DNA of 64,000 nucleotides, taken from assembly GCF_014207905.1 (NCBI RefSeq), contig NZ_JACHLB010000002.1, positions 620,001 through 684,000 of the forward strand, in the 5' to 3' direction. The stretch comes from Flavobacterium notoginsengisoli. GTDB taxonomy: Bacteria > Bacteroidota > Bacteroidia > Flavobacteriales > Flavobacteriaceae. The translations under genes were made by a program, and so were the position numbers. Positions 26,791 through 36,402 of the stretch are shown in pieces. The notes under the pieces are model-generated. The model had not been told where the DNA came from, made no database searches, and saw only the letters and a program-made list of their open reading frames with translations. Positions within the stretch are counted from its first letter, which is position 1. Every line of letters starts with the position of its first letter.

Positions 26791-27705
26791 ATGGTAAGAA
26801 AAATGTTTTGGTTCTTTAAAAAAAGACAGATTACTTTGTTTTTACTTTTTGGAATATATAGTTCCTATAGTCAAGATCTAGAACCAAGATCGTACGCTAA
26901 TGTTCCGAAAGATCTAAATGTTGTGGCGGCAGGTTATGTTTTTACGAATGGAAATGTATTGACAGACCCTTCGCTTCCCATAAAAGATTTCTCGCTTAAA
27001 AGTCACAATCTTGCAGTAAATTATATTAGAACATTTAGTTTTTTTGAAAAACTGGCTCGTATACAAGTTACTCTTCCTTATTCATTTATGGATGGAGCAG
27101 CAACGATTAATGATGAATTGATAACGGGTTCAAGAACAGGTTTTGCAGATACGAAGATTCGATTTGGAGTTAATCTTCTCGGATCTCCCGCTTTGGATAA
27201 ATCAGAATTTCGTGATTTTCAGCAAAAAACTATTTTGGGAGTTAGTTTTGTAACTTCAATTCCAACAGGAAAATATTATTCTGACAAACAAGTTAATATA
27301 GGAACAAACCGTTGGGGATTTAAACCTGAAATAGGTGTTTCTAAACGTTTTACTCATTTGTATGCTGAAGCTTATGCAGGAATTTGGTTTTATACTGATA
27401 ATAATGATTTTATGGGTAAAAAACTCGAGCAGAAATCTACTTATAGTCTTCAGGCACATGCGAGTTATTACTTTAAAAATCAAATGTGGGTTGGGTTTAA
27501 TACCAATTGGTTTTTTGGAGGAAAAACGATAACCGATGGAGTTTCAGATGACAGCCAAATCGATAATTGGAGAGTAGGAGGAACTTTTTCTACGCCTATT
27601 GCAAAAGGACAATCAATAAGATTACAATATCATGTAGGAGCATACACTAATAATGGACTTAATTATTATGCTTTGTCTCTGGCTTATCAATATTCATTTT
27701 TTTAA
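26791..27705 (+). CDS. Outer-membrane beta-barrel, phenol-MetA-like
   Basis: A protein of 304 residues with a signal peptide (about 1-28, ending YSSYSQ) and alternating strands typical of a 12-16 strand barrel, ending in a terminal Phe (YQYSFF). The pattern (RVQVTLPYSFMDG-like strand, GFADTKIRFGVNLLG, VSFVTSIPTGKYYSD) matches the family named after MetA of phenol degradation, used widely for outer-membrane channels. The ATG at 26791 gives a normal signal peptide. No transport partner is adjacent. Confidence 0.7.
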   Translation: MVRKMFWFFKKRQITLFLLFGIYSSYSQDLEPRSYANVPKDLNVVAAGYVFTNGNVLTDPSLPIKDFSLKSHNLAVNYIRTFSFFEKLARIQVTLPYSFMDGAATINDELITGSRTGFADTKIRFGVNLLGSPALDKSEFRDFQQKTILGVSFVTSIPTGKYYSDKQVNIGTNRWGFKPEIGVSKRFTHLYAEAYAGIWFYTDNNDFMGKKLEQKSTYSLQAHASYYFKNQMWVGFNTNWFFGGKTITDGVSDDSQIDNWRVGGTFSTPIAKGQSIRLQYHVGAYTNNGLNYYALSLAYQYSFF

Positions 27706-27786
27706 TTTATAAGTGTTAATGTGTTAAAAATCAGTATATTTGAGAAGAGCATATTATTTTTTAAAAACAAATTTAAAATTGAAACC

Positions 27787-28272
27787 ATGAAAAAATTAAG
27801 TCTTATCCTTATTTTGGCAATTGCCTCGTTTTCATCTTATGCGCAATCTTCTTTTACGGAAGATTTGGAAGTAGTGCAGAGTGTTTATGGAAAATCTAAA
27901 AGTGAATTAGTAAAACAATACATGAATTTGTCTGATGTTCAGGCGACTGCTTTTGCTAAAGTGTATGATGATTATGAAACACAGCGAAAAGTATTGGGAC
28001 AAACCAAGTTTAAATTGATTAATGATTATGCAGCCAATTATGAAACGTTGACTGATGCCAAAGCTGATGAATTGGCCAAAGGAACTTTGAAAAATCATAT
28101 CGCTTATGAGAAGCTTTATTGCAAGACATATTCAAAAGCTAAAAAAGCAATAGGGTCAATTAATGCTGCCAAATTTATTCAGTTGGAAGTTTATCTTCAG
28201 ACTATTATTCGCAGTGAAATATTGGAGGCTATTCCGTTTATTGGGGAATTAGATAAATCGAAAGTGCAATAA
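27787..28272 (+). CDS. Small exported helical protein
   Basis: A protein of 161 residues. After a signal peptide (about 1-19, FSSYAQSS) the mature part is nearly all helix and charged, with the segment SDVQATAFAKVYDDYETQRK resembling the helical exported protein at 13062-13520. A Spy-like periplasmic role is possible. The ATG at 27787 was chosen since it begins the signal peptide. Confidence 0.6.
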   Translation: MKKLSLILILAIASFSSYAQSSFTEDLEVVQSVYGKSKSELVKQYMNLSDVQATAFAKVYDDYETQRKVLGQTKFKLINDYAANYETLTDAKADELAKGTLKNHIAYEKLYCKTYSKAKKAIGSINAAKFIQLEVYLQTIIRSEILEAIPFIGELDKSKVQ

Positions 28273-28300
28273 AATTTTACTATTATAGAAAAAATAGAAA

Positions 28301-28326
28301 AGGCAGTTGATTATATTCAACTGCCT
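28301..28326. terminator. Bidirectional terminator
   Basis: AGGCAGTTGA pairs with TCAACTGCCT over a short AT loop, with A- and T-rich flanks, between two convergent genes. Confidence 0.75.
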
Positions 28327-28349
28327 CTTTTATATACAAAAAACGAAGA

Positions 28350-29444
28350 TTATTTTCCTGTTTTTACTTTGTAAATTTCGTTTACCATTCCGTCGCGGAA
28401 GCTGTCTAAAGTAAGTTCCCAAAACATAATTCCGCCTAATTTTTTAGCTTTTGCATATTCAGCTTTTGCTTTGATAGATCTTAAATCATCTGATGTCGCA
28501 AAAGTTTTTGTTGAAGCGTTATACCAATATGGAGCTTGAGCTTTTTCATCATAAAAATATTTCCAGCCGTTAGCCTCCGTGTATGTTGTAGCATAGTTTT
28601 TAAAGTCAACACCTTGAAAGTGCTCTCCAGCCTGATATAATCCGTTATTGATGTTTTCTACGTTCTTCCATTGTCTTGTATAAAACGCACCTCCAATTAC
28701 TAATTTTTCAGCAGGAACACCAGCTTTTAATAAAAATTCAACAGCTCTATCAGTAGACTCTTCTTTAGGATTTGTACTGTACAATGGAGTATGATGACCT
28801 GTAACTTTTGAATATCCGTTTACTAAATCATAACTCATAATATTAATACGGTTTACAAATGGAGCAACAGCTTTCCAATCTATAGATTCATCTAAACATT
28901 TCTGGAAACCTCCTGCTGCAAAGCTTAATTCATATTTTTTTCCTAAAGTAGAACGTAATATTTTAATCAATTCAGTAAAATTAGGTTTATCAGCTGGTTG
29001 GTATAAATGACCAGGAAGTCCTTCGATTGATGGATATTCCCAATCTAAATCTAAACCGTCAATCTTGTAAGAATCACTTAATTGCTTTACTGATTTTGCA
29101 AATTTTAAACGCCCTTCAGCAGTAGAAAAAGCAGCAGAGCAAGGTTCGCAACCGCCCCAGCCACCAAGTGATACGATAATCTTTAATTGTGGATTTTTAG
29201 CTTTTAGCGAAACTAAATGCTTAATGGTAATTGAATCCTTAGGAGAATCAACTGTAAGTTTACCATCTTTTAAATGACAGAAACTAAAAATGATTTGGTC
29301 TAATTTACCAACTTCGTATTCATCAATTAGTTTAGAATCGCCTGTGTAATAGGCAATAATGTCCATTTTTTTATTTTTTTGAGCAAAAGTATTGGAGATA
29401 CTAAAACACATTAAAAATAAAGCAATTAGAGTAGTTTGTTTCAT
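28350..29444 (-). CDS. Glycoside hydrolase family 18 protein
   Basis: A secreted protein of 364 residues with a signal peptide (1-21, FAQKN). The GH18 catalytic signature DGLDLDWEY is complete, with Asp129, Asp132, Asp134 and the acid Glu136. SLGGWGGCEPC near residue 92 and MFWELTLDSF near 343 complete the barrel. Chitinase or endo-beta-N-acetylglucosaminidase activity is expected. There is no carbohydrate-binding module or type IX sorting domain, so it may act in the periplasm or as a small free enzyme. Confidence 0.9.
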   Translation of the reverse strand: MKQTTLIALFLMCFSISNTFAQKNKKMDIIAYYTGDSKLIDEYEVGKLDQIIFSFCHLKDGKLTVDSPKDSITIKHLVSLKAKNPQLKIIVSLGGWGGCEPCSAAFSTAEGRLKFAKSVKQLSDSYKIDGLDLDWEYPSIEGLPGHLYQPADKPNFTELIKILRSTLGKKYELSFAAGGFQKCLDESIDWKAVAPFVNRINIMSYDLVNGYSKVTGHHTPLYSTNPKEESTDRAVEFLLKAGVPAEKLVIGGAFYTRQWKNVENINNGLYQAGEHFQGVDFKNYATTYTEANGWKYFYDEKAQAPYWYNASTKTFATSDDLRSIKAKAEYAKAKKLGGIMFWELTLDSFRDGMVNEIYKVKTGK

Positions 29445-29610
29445 TTTCTGGTTTTTTATAGTTTTTTAGAAAGCTAAAAGTACTGCAATAAATTTGATAT
29501 TTTACTATGTCTAATCAAGTTAAATAATAATTTTAACGAATATTTTGCAAATTGATGCAAAAAACTTGCGAATTGTAGTTAAAATCTCTCTATTTTAAAA
29601 ATAAAAAAAA

Positions 29611-29644
29611 TAAACCCGCACAGTTTCGGACTTGTGCGGGTTTA
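29611..29644 (-). terminator. Intrinsic terminator of beta-oxidation cluster
   Basis: TAAACCCGCACA pairs perfectly with TGTGCGGGTTTA over a 10-base loop, downstream of the last gene of the minus-strand cluster. Confidence 0.8.
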
Positions 29645-29676
29645 TAACAAATTAAAATCTAAAAACTATTTTGAAA

Positions 29677-31482
29677 TTAGAAACAGTAAGTGTTTTCTGC
29701 AACTAATTTTTCTGCAATTTTTTCTCTAAGTGCCACAACATTTGGCAGGTTAGTATATTTAGTGAAACGTTTAAGTCCCATTAACATCATACGTTGTTCG
29801 TCTCCTTCAGAGAAAGAAGCAATTCCTTCTTTTCCTCTTAAGTTTACAATATCTACTGCTTTATACAAGTATAATTTTGCCATAGCGATTTGCTCTTGTA
29901 CTTTATCTTCACCTTCTTTTTTAGCCAATTTCTCAGTTCTAAGAATTGTACTTTCAGCCATGTAGATTTCGATTAAGATATCAGCAGCAGCCATTAATAA
30001 TTGTTGGTGAGAATCTAATTCTGGACCGTATTTTTGAACAGCGCTTCCAGCAACCATTAAGAAAACTTTTTTCAAGTTAGCTACGATTACTTTTTCTTCA
30101 GAGAACAGCTCAGAGTAGTCTGGAGTATCAAAAGATGGAATTCCCATTAATTCTTCTTGAACTTTCATTGCTGGTCCAAGTAAATCAACGTGTCCTTTCA
30201 TTGCTTTTTTGATCAACATACCTACAGAAAGCATTCTGTTGATTTCGTTTGTACCTTCGTAGATACGAGCGATACGAGCGTCTCTCCAAGCGCTTTCCAT
30301 TGGAGTATCTTCAGAGAATCCCATTCCACCAAAAACCTGAATACCTTCATCAGAACAGTTTTGAACGTCTTCAGAAACAGCAACTTTCAAGATGGAACAC
30401 TCGATAGCATATTCTTCAACACCTTTTAATTCTGCTTCTTGGTGAGAAGTTCCTTCAGCTTCACGAGCAGCGATTCTATCTTCGATGTCTTTTGCAGCAC
30501 GGTAAGAAGCACTTTCTCCAGCATAAGCGTTAGTTGCCATTTCAGCTAGTTTAGAACGAATAGCTCCAAAAGTTGAAATAGAAGTGTTGAACTGAATTCT
30601 TTCGTTAGCATATTTAACAGCTCCAGAAGTAACTCTTCTTTGAGCATCTAAACAAGCTGCAGCCAATTTAATACGCCCAACGTTTAAAGCATTCATTGCG
30701 ATTTTGAAACCGTTTCCTCTTTCAGATAACATGTTTTCAACTGGAACTTTTGTTTCGTTGAAGAAAACCTGACGAGTAGAAGAAGCACGGATTCCTAATT
30801 TATGCTCTTCTTCATTCATAGAAATTCCGTTTGCTGGATCGTTTTCTACGATGAAACCTGTAATATTTTTATCATCTCCAATACGAGCAAAAACGATGAA
30901 AACGCTGCAGAAACCTGCATTCGAAATCCACATTTTTTGTCCAGTGATAGAGTAGTATTTTCCGTCTTCAGATAAAACCGCTTTCGTTTTTCCTGAGTTA
31001 GCGTCAGATCCTGCACCTGGCTCAGTTAAACAGTAAGCGCCAAACCATTCTCCAGAAGCCAGTAACGGAACGTATTTTTTCTTTTGCTGTTCAGATCCGT
31101 AAAGTGTAATTGGCATAGTTCCAATTCCAGTGTGCGCACCAAAAGCAGTTGAGAAAGAACCTGTTGCTCCAGAAATGTAGTCACAAACTAGCATTGTAGA
31201 AACAAATCCCATTCCTAATCCGCCGTATTCTTCTGGAACTGCAACTCCAAGAAGTCCAAGTTCACCAGCTTTACGCATAGAAGCTTCTGTATAAGCGTAA
31301 TCTTTTTTCTCAAAACGATCTTTATGCGCCCATAATTCTTTGTCTACGAACTCTTTTACAGAGTCACGCATCATTAACTGCTCTTCCGAGAAATCTTCTG
31401 GTGTGAAGACATCCTCGCATTTTGTTTCTTTAACTAAAAACTGACCACCACGAGTCACGTTTTTTTCGATTGTATCTGCCAT
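29677..31482 (-). CDS. Acyl-CoA dehydrogenase
   Basis: A flavoprotein of 601 residues that makes the trans-2-enoyl-CoA in beta-oxidation. The FAD/acyl-CoA fold occupies about 25-430, with CLTEPGAGSDANSGKT near residue 155 and the catalytic base Glu409 in RIYEGTNEINRM. An added helical domain of about 170 residues at the C-terminus is the VLCAD/ACAD9-like layout. It is the last gene of a cluster with thiolase and the bifunctional FadB-like enzyme. Confidence 0.92.
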   Translation of the reverse strand: MADTIEKNVTRGGQFLVKETKCEDVFTPEDFSEEQLMMRDSVKEFVDKELWAHKDRFEKKDYAYTEASMRKAGELGLLGVAVPEEYGGLGMGFVSTMLVCDYISGATGSFSTAFGAHTGIGTMPITLYGSEQQKKKYVPLLASGEWFGAYCLTEPGAGSDANSGKTKAVLSEDGKYYSITGQKMWISNAGFCSVFIVFARIGDDKNITGFIVENDPANGISMNEEEHKLGIRASSTRQVFFNETKVPVENMLSERGNGFKIAMNALNVGRIKLAAACLDAQRRVTSGAVKYANERIQFNTSISTFGAIRSKLAEMATNAYAGESASYRAAKDIEDRIAAREAEGTSHQEAELKGVEEYAIECSILKVAVSEDVQNCSDEGIQVFGGMGFSEDTPMESAWRDARIARIYEGTNEINRMLSVGMLIKKAMKGHVDLLGPAMKVQEELMGIPSFDTPDYSELFSEEKVIVANLKKVFLMVAGSAVQKYGPELDSHQQLLMAAADILIEIYMAESTILRTEKLAKKEGEDKVQEQIAMAKLYLYKAVDIVNLRGKEGIASFSEGDEQRMMLMGLKRFTKYTNLPNVVALREKIAEKLVAENTYCF

Positions 31483-31528
31483 TGCTTATGTTTTTAGGTA
31501 AAAGATGAAAGAAGGAAGAAGCAAGATT

Positions 31529-31879
31529 TTAATTCAACTTACTTATGAAACCTGTTGTCATCCTTTGAAATTCAATTATTTTGTTTTCTATTTCTTCTGT
31601 TTTTGTTTTGGATAGATAATCATTTTGACAAGCTATCAACAATTGTGTTTGTAATTCAAATGACGAACCTAAACTAATATTCAAATAATGCTGAAAGTGT
31701 TTATTTCCTCTGTTTGAACCTTCAGCAATATTAGAAGGCATTGAAACAGAACATCTATTCATTTGATTTGATAAACTATATGTTTCTGATTTTGGAAAAG
31801 TAGAAGTTAGTTTATAGATATCGTTTGTAATTTCCATAGCTAAAATCCAAATTTTCAAATTCTTGAAATTGTGTTTCAT
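31529..31879 (-). CDS. Four-helix bundle protein (23S rRNA IVS-encoded family)
   Basis: A 116-residue protein of the S23/IVP-like family: NLKIWILAMEITNDIYKLTS, then SLSNQMNRCSVSMPSNIAEG and GSSFELQTQLLIACQNDYL. The ATG at 31879 gives the family N-terminus; a longer reading from 31945 adds unsupported residues. Relatives are found in spirochaete 23S rRNA insertions and as free-standing genes in Bacteroidota. Here it sits between the thiolase and dehydrogenase genes, with which it has no known link. Its molecular role is unknown. Confidence 0.82.
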   Translation of the reverse strand: MKHNFKNLKIWILAMEITNDIYKLTSTFPKSETYSLSNQMNRCSVSMPSNIAEGSNRGNKHFQHYLNISLGSSFELQTQLLIACQNDYLSKTKTEEIENKIIEFQRMTTGFISKLN

Positions 31880-32007
31880 TTTTTTTGAGGCAAGATAAGA
31901 AGAAAAATTAAAAGTAAGTTTTTTACTACTTTTAAAAATATCCATCTCAGGCTAACTTTTATCCCAAAGAGAAAGTCTTTCCTCTTGCTTCTTTCCTCTA
32001 AAAAGTC

Positions 32008-33189
32008 TTATAGCACCTCGTAAATCCCAGCACTTCCTTGTCCAGTTCCCACGCACATCGAAACGATTCCGTACTTATTACCTCTGCGTTTCATTTCATC
32101 AAATAACTGAACAGAAAGTTTAGCACCAGTACATCCTAGAGGGTGACCTAAAGAAATTGCTCCACCGTTTACGTTTACGATTTCAGGGTTAATATTTAAT
32201 TCGCGAGTAACTGCTAAAGCTTGTGAAGCAAAAGCCTCGTTTAATTCGATTAACTCGATATCGTTTAATGTTAATCCTGCTTGTTTTAAGGCTTTCGGAA
32301 TTGCTTTTACAGGTCCGATACCCATGATTCTCGGCTCAACACCAGAAGACGCAAAGTTTACTAAACGTGCAATTGGTTCAAGGTTTAATTCTTTTACCAT
32401 TTCTTCGCTCATGATTAAAACGAATGCTGCACCGTCGCTCATTTGAGAAGAGTTACCCGCAGTTACACTTCCGCCAGCGGCGAAAACTGGTTTTAAACCT
32501 GCTAAAGCCTCTTTAGAAGTTCCTGCTCTTGGTCCTTCATCTTTATTTACAACATATGATTTTGTTTCTTTTTTACCATTTTCGTTGATGAAAGTCTGCT
32601 CAACAGTAATAGGAACGATTTGTTTGTCGAATTTTCCTTCTGCCTGAGCTTTTAATGCTTTCATGTGAGAGTTGTATGCAAACTCATCTTGGTCTTCTCT
32701 TGAGATTTTGTATTGGTTTGCCACCGCTTCAGCAGTTAAACCCATTCCCCAGTAGTAATCTTCGTGACCTGCAGCCGCAACTTTATAATCCGGAGTTGGT
32801 TTGTAACCTCCCATCGGAATATAACTCATGCTTTCTGCACCACCAGCGATGATACAATCTGCCATTCCAGCTTGGATTTTAGCAGTCGCCATTCCGATAG
32901 TTTCTAATCCAGATGCACAGTAACGGTTTACAGTTACACCAGGAACATCTTCTACTTTTAATCCCATTAAAGAGATCAAACGTCCAACGTTCAAACCTTG
33001 TTCTGCTTCCGGCATGGCATTTCCTACCATAACGTCATCAATACGTTTTTTATCAAAATTAGGCAGTTCGTCCATCATAAATTGAATGGTTTCTGCAGCT
33101 AATTCATCAGGTCTTTTAAATCTAAAAACACCTTTTGGAGCTTTTCCAACTGCTGTTCTATATGCTTTTACTATATATGCTGTTTTCAT
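32008..33189 (-). CDS. Acetyl-CoA C-acyltransferase (3-ketoacyl-CoA thiolase)
   Basis: A thiolase of 393 residues that cleaves 3-ketoacyl-CoA to acetyl-CoA. The nucleophile is Cys91 in VNRYCASGLETIG, with LNEAFASQA, GGAISLGHPLGCTGA and CVGTGQG as the remaining active-site loops. The ATG at 33189 (MKTAYIVKAYRTAVGK) is the conserved start. It is the FadA-like partner of the upstream FadB-like protein. Confidence 0.93.
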   Translation of the reverse strand: MKTAYIVKAYRTAVGKAPKGVFRFKRPDELAAETIQFMMDELPNFDKKRIDDVMVGNAMPEAEQGLNVGRLISLMGLKVEDVPGVTVNRYCASGLETIGMATAKIQAGMADCIIAGGAESMSYIPMGGYKPTPDYKVAAAGHEDYYWGMGLTAEAVANQYKISREDQDEFAYNSHMKALKAQAEGKFDKQIVPITVEQTFINENGKKETKSYVVNKDEGPRAGTSKEALAGLKPVFAAGGSVTAGNSSQMSDGAAFVLIMSEEMVKELNLEPIARLVNFASSGVEPRIMGIGPVKAIPKALKQAGLTLNDIELIELNEAFASQALAVTRELNINPEIVNVNGGAISLGHPLGCTGAKLSVQLFDEMKRRGNKYGIVSMCVGTGQGSAGIYEVL

Positions 33190-33286
33190 TTGTTTTTCTT
33201 TTTTTAAGATTGGTAGAAGCAAGAGGCAAGAGGAAAGACAAAACTTTGTTTTGAAGTCTTGCTTCTTGGCTCTTTCATCTTATTCT

Positions 33287-35677
33287 CTAGTTACGAAGTG
33301 GTTTTCCTTTAGTCAACATGTATTGAATTCTTTCTAAAGTCTTACGTTCTGTACATAAACTCAAGAAAGCTTCACGTTCGATATCTAATAAATATTGTTC
33401 AGATACTAAAGTTGCTTCAGATAAATCACCACCAGCCATTACGTAAGCCAATTTGTTAGCAATTTTCTTATCGTGCTCAGAAATGTATTTTCCAGCTTCC
33501 ATTTGGTCAGTTCCCACTAAGAACATACCTAAAGCCTGTTTTCCTAAAACTTTAATATCATTTCTTCTGATAGGCTGTGTATATCCAGCTTCAGCCATTA
33601 GCAACGCATGTTTTTTAGCTTCAGCAATCTGACGATCTTTGTTTACTACGATAATGTCTTTTCCGTGTTGTAAAAGTCCAGTATCAAAAGCTTCATAACC
33701 AGAAGTCGAAACTTTAGCCATAGCGATAGTTAAGAAATACTCTTGAAGAACGTTTAATTCCACATCATTTTTGCGGAATAAATCAGATGCTCTTAAAGTC
33801 ATTTCTTTAGAGCCACCACCACCAGGGATAACTCCAACACCAAACTCAACCAATCCCATGTAAGTTTCTGCAGCTGCAACCACTTTGTCAGCATGTAAGC
33901 TCATTTCGCATCCACCACCGAAAGTCATTCCGTGAGGTGCGACCACAACTGGAATAGAAGAATAATGGACACGCATCATTGTGTCTTGGAACAATTTAAT
34001 TGCCATGTTCAATTCGTCATATTCTTGTTCAACTGCCATCATGAAAATCATTCCGATATTAGCTCCAACAGAGAAATTCGCTGCTTGGTTACCAATAACA
34101 AGACCTTGGTGTTCTTTTTCTGCTAGTTCGATTGCTTTATTGATTGCCGAAAGGACATCACCACCAATAGTATTCATTTTAGATTGGAATTCTAAGTTTA
34201 AGATTCCGTCTCCTAAATCCTGAATGATTGCACCACTGTTGCTCCAAACTTTTTTGCTTTCGCGAATGTTGTTCAGAATAATGAATGAATCTTGTCCAGG
34301 AACTTTTACTTGCGATTTTGTTGGAATATCGTAGAAATAAGTAGCTCCTTCTTTTACAGTATAAAAACTTTTACTTCCAGAAGCTAGCATTTCGTTTACC
34401 CATGCAGCAGGCTCTAAACCTTCTGCTTTCATGATTTCGATTCCTTTTTCAACGCCAATAGCATCCCAGATTTCGAATGGACCATTTTCCCATCCAAAAC
34501 CAGCTTTCATAGCGTCGTCAATTTTGTAGAATTCATCTGTGATTTCAGGAACTCTGTTTGAAACATAAGCGAACATTCCAGCAAAACTTTTGCGGTAGAA
34601 TTCACCCGCTTTATCCGTTCCTTTTACTAAAACTTTAAAACGGTTGATTGGTTTGTCTATAGTTTTAGTTAATTCTAAAGTTGCAAAATTTGCTTTTTTT
34701 GCAGCTCTGTATTCTAGAGTATTTAAGTCTAAAGATAGAATATCTTTATCTACTTTTTTGTAAAAACCTTGCCCAGTCTTGCTTCCTAGCCAGTTATTCT
34801 CCATCATTTTGTTGATGAAATCAGGAAGTTTAAATAATTCGTGTTGTTCGTCGTTTGGGCAGTTTTCATAAATACCGTTGGCAACGTGTACCAAAGTATC
34901 TAAACCAACAACGTCAACCGTACGGAAAGTAGCCGATTTTGGACGACCAATTACTGGTCCTGTCAATTTATCAACTTCTTCGATCGTTAATCCCATTTCT
35001 TTTACAAGGTGGAATAAACTTTGGATTCCGTAAATACCAATTCTGTTTCCAATAAACGCCGGAGTATCTTTGGCAACAACCGAAGTTTTTCCTAAGAATT
35101 TAGATCCGTAATCGTTTAAGAAATCCAATACTTCTTTTGAAGTTTTTGGACCAGGAATAATTTCAAATAATTTTAAGTAACGCGCAGGGTTAAAAAAGTG
35201 AGTTCCGCAGAAATGCTGTTGGAAATCTTCGCTTCTTCCTTCACTCATAAAGTGAATTGGAATACCAGAAGTGTTTGAAGTAACCAAAGTTCCCGGTTTA
35301 CGGAATTTGTCGATTTGTTCAAAAACCAATTTCTTGATGTCTAAACGTTCTACAACAACTTCAATAATCCAGTCAACATTAGCAATTTTTGCCATATCAT
35401 CTGTTGTATTTCCAGTAGTGATTCGGCTAGCAAATTTCTGACTGTAAATAGGAGATGGTTTTGATTTTAATGAATTCGCCAAATGGTCGTTTACCACACG
35501 GTTACGAACGGCTTTACTTTCAAGTGTTAATCCTTTTTTAGCTTCAGCTTCGGTCAGTTCACGCGGTACGATGTCCAGAAGTAAAACTTCGACACCAATG
35601 TTAGCAAAATGACAAGCTATACCTGAACCCATAATTCCGGATCCAATTACAGCAACTTTTTTAATTGTGCGTTTCAT
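33287..35677 (-). CDS. 3-Hydroxyacyl-CoA dehydrogenase / enoyl-CoA hydratase
   Basis: A bifunctional beta-oxidation enzyme of 796 residues. The dehydrogenase comes first: NAD loop VIGSGIMGSGIACHFAN at residues 10-26, then FFNPARYLKLFEIIPG near 162 and the C-terminal helical parts to about 420. The crotonase-type hydratase follows (about 470-720, with GGGCEMSLHAD and EFGVGVIPGGGGSKEM). This order is opposite to E. coli FadB, and is the usual arrangement in Bacteroidota. It is encoded just after the MarR regulator. Confidence 0.92.
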   Translation of the reverse strand: MKRTIKKVAVIGSGIMGSGIACHFANIGVEVLLLDIVPRELTEAEAKKGLTLESKAVRNRVVNDHLANSLKSKPSPIYSQKFASRITTGNTTDDMAKIANVDWIIEVVVERLDIKKLVFEQIDKFRKPGTLVTSNTSGIPIHFMSEGRSEDFQQHFCGTHFFNPARYLKLFEIIPGPKTSKEVLDFLNDYGSKFLGKTSVVAKDTPAFIGNRIGIYGIQSLFHLVKEMGLTIEEVDKLTGPVIGRPKSATFRTVDVVGLDTLVHVANGIYENCPNDEQHELFKLPDFINKMMENNWLGSKTGQGFYKKVDKDILSLDLNTLEYRAAKKANFATLELTKTIDKPINRFKVLVKGTDKAGEFYRKSFAGMFAYVSNRVPEITDEFYKIDDAMKAGFGWENGPFEIWDAIGVEKGIEIMKAEGLEPAAWVNEMLASGSKSFYTVKEGATYFYDIPTKSQVKVPGQDSFIILNNIRESKKVWSNSGAIIQDLGDGILNLEFQSKMNTIGGDVLSAINKAIELAEKEHQGLVIGNQAANFSVGANIGMIFMMAVEQEYDELNMAIKLFQDTMMRVHYSSIPVVVAPHGMTFGGGCEMSLHADKVVAAAETYMGLVEFGVGVIPGGGGSKEMTLRASDLFRKNDVELNVLQEYFLTIAMAKVSTSGYEAFDTGLLQHGKDIIVVNKDRQIAEAKKHALLMAEAGYTQPIRRNDIKVLGKQALGMFLVGTDQMEAGKYISEHDKKIANKLAYVMAGGDLSEATLVSEQYLLDIEREAFLSLCTERKTLERIQYMLTKGKPLRN

Positions 35678-35722
35678 ATTGTTATTATTTGTTTGTATGG
35701 AAAAATAAATGCCTTTTAAAGA

Positions 35723-36181
35723 CTATTTATTTTCTGTGTTTTCTGTTTGATTAAATATGTTTTTATCGTGAATCAGTTCGTTGATGATTTCCGAAACTTC
35801 GATAAAATGATTCAGCTTTTCTTCTGAAACATGTTTTCTTACTGTTTCATTAAACTTTAGAACTGTATTTTTAGATAAATCTCTTTTTTCTTTTCCAAAT
35901 TCGGTCAAGTAGATCAAAACGCCTCTTCCGTCACTTGGATTCTTTTTGCGAACAATTAAACCTTTTTCTTCCATAGATTTTAATGTTCTGGTCAGGCTAG
36001 TAGCTTCCATTCCCATTCTTGGGCCAAGAGCCGTTGATGGAGTTCCTTCTTCCTTATCCATACTTAAAAGAGCAAATCCTGTTGCCATTGTTGCGTCATA
36101 CTTTGCAGCTTCCTCGTTATACATTCTAGAAACAGCTTGCCATGTCGCTCTCAAAATATAATCTATCGTTTTGTCTTTCAT
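35723..36181 (-). CDS. MarR family transcriptional regulator
   Basis: A winged helix regulator of 152 residues (helices LGPRMGMEATSLTRTLKSME, then GLIVRKKNPSDGRGVLIYLT). It heads the beta-oxidation cluster, 45 bases before the FadB-like gene, so it probably represses the cluster and responds to an acyl-CoA. That ligand is an inference. Confidence 0.85.
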   Translation of the reverse strand: MKDKTIDYILRATWQAVSRMYNEEAAKYDATMATGFALLSMDKEEGTPSTALGPRMGMEATSLTRTLKSMEEKGLIVRKKNPSDGRGVLIYLTEFGKEKRDLSKNTVLKFNETVRKHVSEEKLNHFIEVSEIINELIHDKNIFNQTENTENK

Positions 36182-36402
36182 AGGTAACTATATCGATTTC
36201 AAATATAATTAAAAAATACTATGCATGCATATAATTTTTTAATAATTTTTTGGTTAGTTATAAAATATCCCTGATTTAGAGGGTTTTGGTTGTTTGTTTT
36301 AAGTGTAATATACTATTCTTTTCTTAGATTTTAACATTTTAGATGCGGTAAAAATCCTTTTTTTGTTTTTAAAACGCATTTAATTCTGTATTCTGTAAAA
36401 AA

